64,000 nt of DNA from Eurosta solidaginis. Taxonomy: Eukaryota; Arthropoda; Insecta; Diptera; Tephritidae. The position numbers and the translations under genes were made by a program. The stretch lies in contig NC_090319.1 of assembly GCF_040869045.1 (NCBI RefSeq), positions 231,501,832 through 231,565,831 of the forward strand. Reading direction: 5' to 3'. Position 1 is the first letter of the stretch. Each line of letters opens with the position of its first letter. Positions 55,743-64,000 of this stretch are shown piece by piece. The notes under the pieces were generated by a model. The model saw nothing but the letters and a program-made list of their open reading frames with translations. It made no database searches and had not been told where the DNA came from.

Positions 55743-56363
55743 TATGAAAGTTTTATATTCACATGTACGTATAAATTAAATATTTAGTAATTCTATACGC
55801 ACTTGAACATATATATGCTACAATTATGCAGATACGTATGTAATTCAAATATATGTATGCTTTCGTGGGGACTGCAAAACCTCCGGATTTTGCCCCTCAC
55901 ACCATCCAACAAAAATTTACAGTAGAGCGAAAGAACTCAATTGAATGAAGAGGTTGAAGTTTCCAAATGTATTGAAAATATATGCACCGAGAGAAAAAAC
56001 TTATTTAAACCAAATACTTTCAGCGCTTGTAAAATTGTGAGGAAAAGTATTTGCACAACAAGAAAATCTTCAAAGCAAGAATATCACTATTATTTCAACG
56101 ACTTCCTCGTTATTGAGCTAACAGCTTCGATCTTCGCTTAACAGTTGACACGCAATTAAACATAAACAAAAGTAAAAGTGTTGGCAACAAATGTAAAGTT
56201 TTTGAATGAAATATTTTTACTGTTGAATTTTGGTTTCAAAGGCCACGCCGTTAACCTAAAACTAAATCTTTGTGCCAACAACGTAAGTAGCGATACCTCT
56301 GAAGGTAAAATTGTTTTGACAACTGCATTAGGAATTGAAATTACTGCAGAAATTGTTGATTAT
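55743..56363. other. Non-coding sequence, no recognised gene
   Basis: AT-rich. Contains ATGTATG words and GGGGACTGCAAAACCTCCGG near 55866. Short ORFs at 55941-56141 and 56178-56366 show no motif. Probably intronic or upstream DNA of the peroxidase gene. Confidence 0.4.
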
Positions 56364-56482
56364 TAGCCGTGTTTTTTTACACGCGTATACGTTTACGTTT
56401 CAGAGGTGTATTTAAAGTTTGACGCTTATCAGTCCATATAAAGTTTAAGCATAAACGTCTATAGATGTAAAAAACACAGCTA
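56364..56482. mobile_element. 119-bp palindromic MITE
   Basis: TAGCCGTGTTTTTTTACACG at the left is mirrored by TGTAAAAAACACAGCTA at the right, and GTATACGTTTACGTTT by AGCATAAACGTCTATA. No coding capacity. Confidence 0.6.
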
Positions 56483-56689
56483 TTGTATTAAGAACAAATT
56501 TTGTTAAATAATCAATAGTCTTTTCGTTCTTGCATCAAATGCGTGTAGTTGTTGGGTACATTTTAACCAATAAAAGTTTTTGCAAATACGTATACAACTG
56601 ATGGAACTACAGTTATTTTTCTCGGTGTGGAGGTAGCAGCTTTTCATAATTTTCTCGGAGTCAGCCGGTATTTTTTGTAGCAATTTTTA

Positions 56690-56890
56690 GAAAATCTGGA
56701 GATTAAATACGTACTTCTCTTTTACAACCATGTACAGAAATTCTCCTCGATTCCACCAGTATCAAAAATCGGTGAAAGGTGGTGCTAGCAGCTATTACCA
56801 CGGTGTGGGCAATATTTTGAGTTTTTGTCGTCACGAAAAAATCAAAAATAACAAGTCTTTTTAGGCAGAAAACAAAAGTATCTTCCAAAA
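56690..56890. repeat. Dispersed intronic repeat, copy 1
   Basis: ACCATGTACAGAAATTCTCC, CACCAGTATCAAAAATCGG and AGCAGCTATTACCACGG have counterparts at 58754-58845 (CCATGTACAGAAATTGTCCC, AGCAGCTTTTACTACGG). The copies lie on either side of the peroxidase exon. Family unknown. Confidence 0.5.
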
Positions 56891-57107
56891 TTAAATAAGT
56901 TTACTTTAAACGACTGAAAAACCATGCCAAAACGTAAGTTTTTGATTAGTTTGCGTTATTTTGGCGTTGCCTTTGAATTGAACGCATAGCAATAAAGACG
57001 TTAGTGGTCAAAGCAGCTGTAAGTGCCGAAATGGCGCAAGCGTCGAATGCCTTTGGGCCTTAACTCGGTGTTTACTCAATATATCATTCAAATAGTCTGT
57101 GGCGTAG

Positions 57108-57326
57108 ATGAAAGGGAATCTTATTTTGAGAACGCGCTATGCATATTATTTATACAATTTATCAATGAAGCCACTCCAAAGAAAAATTGATAAAACTGAA
57201 CGGATTTTTAACAGACATATCGAAGATTTTATAGTTTCATCATTTAATGATTGTCGAAAAATATACATTTCTTATACCTCGTTATACAAAAGGAATGACC
57301 AGCTAAAGTCTAGTATAAACCAGTAA
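57108..57326 (+). other. Unrecognised open frame upstream of peroxidase exon
   Basis: 72 codons including KIDKTERIFNRHIEDFIVSS and KIYISYTSLYKRND. It could be a host exon because composition and position fit, but there are no convincing splice sites and no family resemblance I can name. Confidence 0.2.
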
Positions 57327-57845
57327 AAGAAAACTATACATTTATATAATAGTTAAAATCTTTTAGAGGATAGGGCTTACATATCGGACGTTCCAGATTC
57401 TGTGATAAGTATCGAGTGTTGGCATCGAAATTTCATATTAACAAAATTTTTTTTAGTGATTATTTATGAATTGTATCACTTTCCCAATATTTTTGAACGC
57501 ATGTGGGTGAAACTAAAGTTTATCTAAATTTTTAGCCCGTCTTTTGTGTTAGTCGGCAGATGTTTTGTTCTTGAACCCGCTTCAGCTGGCGCGAGGGACT
57601 TATCTCAAATTTGTGCTGGCAACAATCACAGATTAATCCCTCGTGATTGCGAAATAAATAAGAGAGTAAACAAATATGTAAGTCGTATCAAATCATCATT
57701 GCTGTGTGGATTGTAAGGTAACTTGTAGATGGTAACGTATAAAAAATCTTAAAAAAAGTTCATTGGGGGACTGAAGCCGTTTTGATATGTACCGACTCAT
57801 TGTAACTTAATAGTTTTAGCATTAATATGTATTAAATTTTTTAAG

Positions 57846-58587
57846 GAAAACATCCAACTCGATGCTGTACTGAAACTGGCAGCCTTATATCATCTGGTAA
57901 GACACATTCAACATGCTATCCTATAATAGTGCCACCAAATGATCCCGCATATTCTCAAGTAGGCACAGAATGCCTTGATTTCGTTCGAACTCTTACAGAC
58001 CGTGATATAAAATGTCTATATGAAAATGGCCCAGCTGAACAGTTAACTGCCGTGACTGCATATGCCGACCTATCTCTCGTTTATGGTAATTCTATACAGC
58101 AAAACAGCGAAATACGAGCATTCCAAGGTGGTCGTATGTTAGTTGACGATAGAACTGGTGCGGAGTATCTACCGCCTTCACGCAATTCCACCGCAGATTG
58201 CGATGCTGCTCCTCCTGGTGAAGTCTGCTATCAAGCGGGTGATATAAGGGTTAATCAGAATCCCGGATTGGCTATTTTGCACACAATTTTACTTCGCGAG
58301 CACAATCGGATAGCTGATAGTTTGGTTAAATTTAATCCGCACTACAACGATCGGACATTGTTTCAGGAGGCACGGAAGATCAATATTGCACAATATCAGC
58401 ATATAAGCTATTACGAGTGGCTACCTATGTTTCTTGGATCAGAAAATATGCAAAAGAACAGGCTTATCTACAAAACAGATAACAATTTCATAAATGATTT
58501 TGATAGCTCAATTGATCCGTCGATATTAAACGAACATGCTACTGCGGCTTTCCGATATTTTCATTCTCAAATTGAAGGGCGATTAGA
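57846..58587 (+). CDS. Animal haem peroxidase, single internal exon
   Basis: Haem peroxidases oxidise substrates with H2O2; insect members act in chorion hardening, cuticle or extracellular matrix crosslinking, usually secreted. The exon follows TTTTTTAAG and ends before GTAAGT at 58588, giving 742 bases with no stop in frame. Motifs in order: HPTRCCTETG, PNDPAYSQVGTECLDFVR, the calcium loop TAYADLSLVYGNS, FQGGRMLVD, AGDIRVNQNPGL with the catalytic Arg (58247-58249), LLREHNRIADSL, FQEARKINIAQYQHISYYEW, and AAFRYFHSQIEG with the proximal haem His (58562-58564). The distal-His exon upstream and the next exon downstream were not found; TE-rich introns probably separate them. Nearest relatives are Peroxidase/chorion-peroxidase type proteins; I cannot choose among them. 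Confidence 0.92.
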
Positions 58588-59248
58588 GTAAGTACCAAAT
58601 AGTACATGTAGATCTGAGACACCGCGGTAAACGTTGCTAACTTAATCCAACACAATTTTACAAAAAACTATAACACGCAAGTTAATGAAAGCGCTGAGCT
58701 TATGGACTTAGCAGCTTTCCTATTTTTTTTTTAAGTTAGCAAATTTTTTACATCCATGTACAGAAATTGTCCCCGATGCCATCAGTATAATAAGCCATTT
58801 AAGTGCAAGTGCAGTTAGCAGCTTTTACTACGGCCTTGTTTTTTGCAAATCTTATGTTTGTCTGGCGAAATATGACACATGTTTGTCTAAAAGCTGTAAA
58901 AAATCGCATTCGAAATTGTGGATTTTTATAGCCGCCATGTTGAAAATTTGAAAACCATATGCATTAAAAAAATTGTTAGCGGTTTCTTTTATACTTATTT
59001 CTTAAGTAAGAAACCTCACAGAATAGCAATTATTTAGGTTCAAATTAATAAAAAGAACATAAAACATTTCTAAGTATTTCCTTTATATAAACAGACCAGA
59101 AGAAACGAAAAATGTCTCTTTAAACAAAGACATAATCTTGTTGAACTCTGATATTTAGATTCTAAAATTACCGTTGTAAACATTTTTATGAGGAACAAAA
59201 ATTAAAAAATGGAGTGCAATAAATTGGTTTTCGATATAATCTTTATCT
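58588..59248. other. Intron of the peroxidase gene
   Basis: Starts with the donor GTAAGTACC. Contains the second copy of the dispersed repeat (58754-58845). No exon continuing the peroxidase was recognised before 59248 or later in the window. Confidence 0.5.
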
Positions 59249-60662
59249 TGTAACGAAGCTTTTCCTTGCCCCGGTGCTTCTTCAGTAATTTCTGGGGTAT
59301 ACTCGCCGTGTGCAAGGTTCGTTTACAATAAATTTGTATTTCGGAGCACCTTGCAAATCGTTTTGATATAAAAATTCACTTTATTGCTTAACTTCTTAAA
59401 CTATAATATAAAATGTATAAAAGATGTGTATGTATAATTCACTTCATTTGATGCTTGCTATATGATTAGTCGTGGGCTAACGGTCCCTCGTGTCCCGTTA
59501 GGACGCCTTACTGGTCGCTGCCTGGGTATGTGTAAGTGTATCTCAGTGACGCCTTGCGTCGGCGTGTTTCTCCTACGGTTAGCGACTGCGCTGTCTGTAC
59601 TGCGGCTTATGTCGGTGCGTCTGCGTGAGTGTAGCTCTGGTATGTTTGTGTCGCTCTGCTGCGACTAACGTCGTATGTTAGCGTAACTCTGCTGCGGTCA
59701 AAGTCGTATGCTCGTGTAATTCTGCTGCGGCCAGCGTCGTATATTTGCGTAGCTCTGCTGTGACCAACGTCGTATTTATGCGGGACTCTGCTGCGGTCAA
59801 CGTCGTATGCTTGCGTGACTCTGCTGTGGCCAACGTCGTCTGTTAGCGTAACTCTGCTGCCGAGGCTTATGGCGGTGGCGCGCCGGCTCGTGACGTTGGG
59901 GGCCTTCGCTTAGCAGGGAGTGAGCGTGGTCTAAGGCGTTGTAGAGCGGTTAAAATCAGTTTATCCACAATCCTCAAGCCACGGCTTCCTCGTATGAAGG
60001 AAACTGTCTTGCGATGGTTAAAACCGATACGCCTTCCAGATGCCCTTAAATTGCTGCTCAGGTGACAATCAAAACTTCGCGTCCCGTTAGGTGAGATCCG
60101 TTAGCCTCGGTATAGTCACGTTGTGGCGTTCACTCAGATTCACTTCTACTGCGATTTGCCGACGTACTTCTGTCGTGGTTGACGTTTGGTTGAGCGCGGG
60201 ATCAGGAGGGAGCGAGCATGGTCTAAAGCGTTGTAGAGCGGTTAAAACCAGCTTACCCACAATTCTCAGTCCACGACTTTCCCCTATGAAACGCACTGGC
60301 TTGCAGTGGTTAAAAGCGATATGTCTTCCAAAACGCTTTAGTAGCAGCTCTAGTCGCAACCACAACAGCGTGCTGACAGACTGTTCTCTTCTTGTGTTAC
60401 CCTTTTCATAGCTAATGCTCTTGATGTTGCTAGCTTAGTTCGTTGCGTTGCCATGGTTACGGTGTTGCTTTGGAGTGTTGCGGCAACTTGTTGCGCTAGT
60501 GATATTTCAGAGACTTTTTTGTATTTCGTGTTGTGTTGGCTATGTTGCTGATCGTGTTCTTCTGTAGAGTTTTATTTGTGTTGCGTTGTCTGTGTTACTG
60601 ATCCTGTGTTGTGCGGTGGTTTTGTGTGGGCCAAATTAACGGTTTATATTTGGTCCTCACAA
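59249..60662. repeat. LTR-like or composite repeat block
   Basis: Begins TGTAACGAAGC (compare TGTAACGAATT at 20713) and ends TTGGTCCTCACA. TG...CA ends suggest an LTR, but there is no target duplication and no partner. It contains a 33-bp minisatellite and a duplicated segment of about 150 bp (GTTGTAGAGCGGTTAAAA at 59939 and 60228). Several open frames here are repeat artefacts. Confidence 0.35.
59645..59862. repeat. 33-bp minisatellite, about six units
   Basis: Unit contains CTCTGCTGCGGTCAACGTCG and a variable TATGCTTGCGT part. Successive units are exactly 33 bases apart with point differences. Confidence 0.9.
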
Positions 60663-60682
60663 CCTAAGTTCGACAATGTGCA

Positions 60683-61570
60683 ACTTACTTACTTACTTAA
60701 TTGGCGCTTAACCGTAAAACGATTATGGCCGTCCAACAAGACGCGTCAGTCGCTTCTTCTCTCTGCCAGCTGGCGCCGATTGGTCACACCAAGGGAATTT
60801 TCCATCTGGTCCTTCCAGCGGAGTGCGGACCACCCTCTCCCTCTGCTTCCATAGGCAGGTTTCATTAGAAACACTTTCTTAGCCGGAACATCACCTTTCA
60901 ATCGCATAACATGCCCTACCCAGCGCAGCCGCTGCATTTTAATTCGCTGAACTATGCTGATGTCTGCGAAAAGCTCTTACAGCCCATAGTTAAATCTTCT
61001 TCGGTACTCGCCATCGCCAACGCGTGGAGGTCCATAAATCTTTCGAAAAACTTTTCTCTCGAACTCTCCCAGAGCCGCTTCACCTGCTGTTGTCATGGTC
61101 CATGCTTCTGCATCATATAGCAGTACGGGTACGATAAGTGACTTGTAGAGTATGATCTTCGTTTGCCGAGAGAGGACTTTACTTTTTAATTGCCTACCTA
61201 GTCCAAAGTAGCATTTATTGGCAAGAGTGATTCTTCGCTGGATTTCAGACCTGATGTTGTTGTAGTATTTATGCTGGTTCCCAAATAAACGAAGTCCTTT
61301 ACTATTTCGAAATTATGGCTGCCAACAGTAGCGTGGTTGCCAAGGCGCATATGCGCTGACTTGCTCGATGACAGCAGGTACTTAGTTTTGTCCTCATTCA
61401 CCATCAAACCCATCTTTACCGCTTCTTTTTCCACTTTGGAGTATCGATGTCACCAGCATATGCCACTAATTGCACGCTTTCATAGAATATTGTTCCAGAG
61501 CGGTTAGGTTCTCTAGCTAGTATAATTTTTTCCAGCATGAAATTAAAGAAATCGCACGATAGGGGGTCAC
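60683..61570 (-). pseudogene. RTE-clade non-LTR element, RT C-terminus and 3' end
   Basis: On the minus strand: VKMGLMVNEDKTKYLLSSS (RT thumb-side block, 61430), NFEIVKDFVYLGTSINTTTT (61300), and near the end MQRLRWVGHVMRLKGDVPAK with WKDQMENSLGV. The block VNxxKTKYL...FVYLG and a C-terminal W-GHV motif are typical of RTE elements. The 3' end is marked by a (TAAG)n tail at 60683-60699. The catalytic RT core is missing (5'-truncated at 61570) and frameshifts are present. Confidence 0.8.
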
Positions 61571-61830
61571 TAGGGTTTATTCCCTTTCCGTGGGATGGAA
61601 TGGAATAAATTTAGTCAACGCGACTGAATGGCTGGATTTTCAGAGCATCTCATTGACCACAACTAAGGAATATTTAAACAAACTACTTACGTCAATGAGA
61701 TGGTTGATAATCTGGAACAATATCATGAAGTTGCGTATGAGTATCTGGGAGGTTTGTATTGACGTTATACGGTCCCAATACCCAACATTTATCTATGTAA
61801 ACTACGCGTTGAGGTGGGCTCATTGAGCAG
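61571..61830. other. Unassigned; possible 5' UTR of the Jockey-clade element
   Basis: One 78-codon plus-strand open frame with no recognised motif. It precedes the first recognisable coding part of the next element. Confidence 0.3.
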
Positions 61831-61836
61831 AATGAA

Positions 61837-62330
61837 GTGGGTGGTGTCGCTTCACAAGGCAGTCGGTTCTATGTACCGGAGCGACTCGGGATTTTTCCCG
61901 ACCAAGGACTGTCATTTAAGTGTAACCCCATTTTATTTGTTGCTTCCCTCCCACAAATTGTCGTCCTCCCAGCAGCTCCTTGTAGCGTGACTGCTCTATA
62001 TTCTCTTACTCCGGGAAGGTGTCGAATCCAATCCGGGTCCGCCTCCTGATCCCGGTCCTAAGAAATGGTTTTCCTGAGTCTGCCGGAAAAGAATATTTTT
62101 AGGACGGTCATACTCTTTTCAGTGTGTCTCGTGCAAAGGATGATTGCGTCGGAAAGGTTGTTCTGGGCTAGATCCCAAAACCCGACGTCCACGTAACTTT
62201 TATAATTCTTTTGTGGCTCCTTGCTGTTCACGCCCAATGGCGTCCCGTAGTCTACGCCTTAGCGCCCCCTACTACCTTCCTGCAGCCCCGCTGCTCAGCA
62301 AGCCACAACAAGTACCCACTGCTGCTCGCG
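61837..62330 (+). pseudogene. Jockey-clade element: N-terminal 2A-like peptide and PHD-like finger
   Basis: Frame with stops reads MYRSDSGFFPTKDC, then LLYILLLREGVESNPGP (61994-62041), then PPPDPGPKKW, VCRKRIFLGRSYSFQCVSCK, RRKGCSGLDPKTRRPRNFYN and SFVAPCCSRP. Cys pairs spaced as in a PHD/RING-type finger follow the 2A-like segment. TGA codons at about 62075 and 62141 sit where Cys and Trp would be expected, and another TGA lies just before the 2A-like part, so the copy is dead. After 62330 the frame passes into a Pro/Ser-rich linker. Confidence 0.65.
62018..62041 (+). other. 2A-like ribosome-skipping motif (GVESNPGP)
   Basis: Matches the consensus D(V/I)ExNPGP except that the first Asp is Gly. 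It is preceded by a Leu-rich stretch, as in functional 2A sequences of some non-LTR elements. Confidence 0.65.
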
Positions 62331-62499
62331 CCGCGAATTCATACGGTCGCCCCCACTCATATCTACAACCTCCGTAGTAGAGTCGGAAGCAATGCCGAGC
62401 ATCAGCCCCTGCCCCCGTCTTCTCGCTCCTCTTTTCAGGCAGCAATCGCGTAGGTCAGGGAAACAGACTCTTAGTCCCCACCTCCTTTTGCACCGTTTG

Positions 62500-64000
62500 C
62501 CAACACAGAATATATATGTTTGCGACATCCGCCCAATGCAGCTCCTGGCTTGGACGGTGCCACTTTCCAAGATGTTCTGGTCTCCGCGACGGCAACCCCC
62601 AAGGTTTATCTGTCCGGTCAGGCGATGCAAACCTAGAAATCATCAACATCTACATCCCTCATGCCACCTTCTGCCCCAGTGGATACCACCCTAATATTAG
62701 CGCCTTACTCACTGGCAATAATCGGATTATCTTACGCGATTTCAATGCCCATCACGATCTATGTCATTCAAATTGCAGGCAGACGTAGGGGTGCGATCTT
62801 GGCGGGTCAAATAGAAGAAACGCGTTCTGACAATAAACGGAGACGCCCCCATATGTATGGTAGGAAGCTGTCACAGTACGCCGGATATATCATCGTGAGT
62901 GCAGGACTCGTAAACTGCGTCAACTGGCAGCCGATGTTAACATTGGCATCCGACCACCTGCCTATTACTTATTTCACTCAAGCATACCGCCGACTTCATC
63001 ATTACAGAAAAACGCACTTTCTAAACTTTAAAAATGGAAAGTGGAATGAATACAAGTCCTTTACAGACAACCGCTTTGCTGCCCTCGCTATCCCGATTGG
63101 TGCTCGCCAAGGGGAGCGTGCTTTCCGCAAGGTCATTCAATCCACCTCGGCTCGCTTCACTCCCGCCGGTAGAATTCCCGAAATTTGGCCTCACTTTCCG
63201 GCGGAGGCCACAAATATAGCGAGAGAACGTGACCTTATAAGACAGCTCGATCCCATCGACTCCCAAATATAGGGATATAAACCAACGCATCAGATTGCTT
63301 GTGGATGAACACAAGCGGTGAAATGGGAGTAGCACCAGCAGCTAAGCTTTGGTCCACCGTAAAGTCCCTATCGAATCCGTCTAAACACAATGACAAAATT
63401 TCCATTGCCTTTGGCGACCGTAAAGTCCCTATCGAATCCGTCTAAATACAATGACAAAATTTCCATCGCCTTTGGCGATAAAGTGGTGTCGGATGCGAAA
63501 AAATGCGCGACCGCTACTTCAATTCAGTTTGCAGCTAGCCTGTCATCAGCATGGCTTCAGAAAACTCCATAGCACCACCGCCGCGCTAAATGCCATTAGC
63601 ACCCAGATAAATTGCGATTTAAATCAAAACCCCACCATAGAATAGTACTCGTTGCGCTAGACCTATCAAAAGCTTTTGATACGGTCAACCATGGCACGTT
63701 ACTGTAGAACCTGGAATGGGCTACCCTTCCCCCATGTCTTAAAAGGTGGACCGCAAATTATCTTGGTGGTCGGCAGGCATCGGTGCAATTTAGAACATCA
63801 AAACCAAGAAGAACTAAACAAGGATTGCCACAGGGTGGTGCCCTATCCCCGCTTTTGTTTAACTTCTACATATCAAAGCTACCTTCGCCACCAGAAGGAA
63901 TTACTATCGTTTCCTACGCCGATGACTGCACAATAATGGCCACAGGCCCAGGCCCACAGATCGATGAGCTTTGCAACAGAATAAACGACTACCTCCCTGA
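62500..64000 (+). pseudogene. Jockey-clade ORF2: endonuclease and RT, runs off window
   Basis: Endonuclease C-terminal half: EIINIYIPHATFCPSGYHPN, NRIILRDFNAHHDLCHSN (Gly of GDFN is Arg), LASDHLPITYF (62950). A linker (KTHFLNFKNGKWNEYKSFTD) follows, then RT: QHGFRKLHSTTAALNAIS, motif A LVALDLSKAFDTVNHGTLL (63649), motif B KQGLPQGGALSPLLFNFYIS, motif C VSYADDCTIMATGPG (63913). The endonuclease front is missing and there are frameshifts near 62785, 63480 and 63560 plus a 61-bp tandem duplication at 63357-63478. Catalytic RT residues are intact. The C-terminus lies beyond the window. Confidence 0.88.

Noticed and set aside
62144..62694. Pro/Ser/Arg-rich overlapping ORFs as separate proteins
   Set aside because: They overlap the linker of the Jockey-clade element in several frames; only the 2A/finger and endonuclease frames show motifs.

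Overview
This is eukaryotic, almost certainly insect (dipteran) DNA made almost entirely of transposable elements in varying states of decay, with one recognisable host-gene exon. A tephritid fruit fly is my best guess. That rests on the mix of families (Ty3 and BEL LTR elements, Jockey/CR1-type and RTE non-LTR elements, Transib, hAT, Harbinger, a Polinton-type PolB element and DINE-1-like elements with internal satellites) and on recalling similar repeats from that family, not on a search.

Layout. 1-3.4 kb: minus-strand Ty3/gypsy element running off the left edge (integrase, RNase H, RT, protease remnant, gag, primer-binding site, LTR). 4.2-4.9 kb: 3' scrap of a non-LTR element whose longer relative lies at 27-30.7 kb. 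5.78-16.81 kb: a large palindromic element whose two arms each carry a decayed family-B DNA polymerase gene facing inward; its termini and a flanking 6-mer look Polinton-like, and its centre holds a DINE-1-like element with a 130-bp satellite. 16.98-20.68 kb: a Transib (RAG1-related) element with 33-bp inverted repeats and 5-bp target duplication. A second TIR element inserted at TA (18.93-20.51 kb) is nested in it and carries a tandem array with tRNA-like A and B boxes. 20.7-22.8 kb: possible LTR, a non-LTR 3' remnant and a hAT transposase pseudogene.

22.8-27.1 kb: a non-LTR RT pseudogene fused in frame to the hAT remnant, then an internally deleted BEL/Pao element (minus). 27.1-30.7 kb: a Jockey/CR1-type element (plus). 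30.7-32.6 kb: a gag remnant broken by a 452-bp tandem array, again with tRNA-like boxes. 32.6-40.4 kb: a Ty3-type pol split by two DINE-1-like insertions; removing each in thought leaves a continuous reading frame. 40.4-43 kb: unassigned DNA with two MITE-like elements. 43-49.9 kb: a minus-strand non-LTR element with an uninterrupted RT frame; a Harbinger-type element sits in its ORF1, and a 1325-bp tandem duplication later copied the junction.

50.3-54.5 kb: a second ORF1/ORF2 non-LTR element with a pentanucleotide tail. It and an alanine-rich repeat ORF are bracketed by 190-bp direct repeats. 57.85-58.59 kb: one exon of an animal haem peroxidase, the only clear host gene. 59.2-60.7 kb: an LTR-like repeat block with a 33-bp minisatellite. 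60.7-61.6 kb: RTE 3' end (minus). 61.8-64 kb: a Jockey-clade element with a 2A-like ribosome-skipping motif, running off the right edge.

No operons, CRISPR arrays or functional RNA genes were seen. The genes do not form a pathway. The window's biology is nested transposition: target duplications, in-frame insertion sites and later duplications give a relative history of which element entered which.
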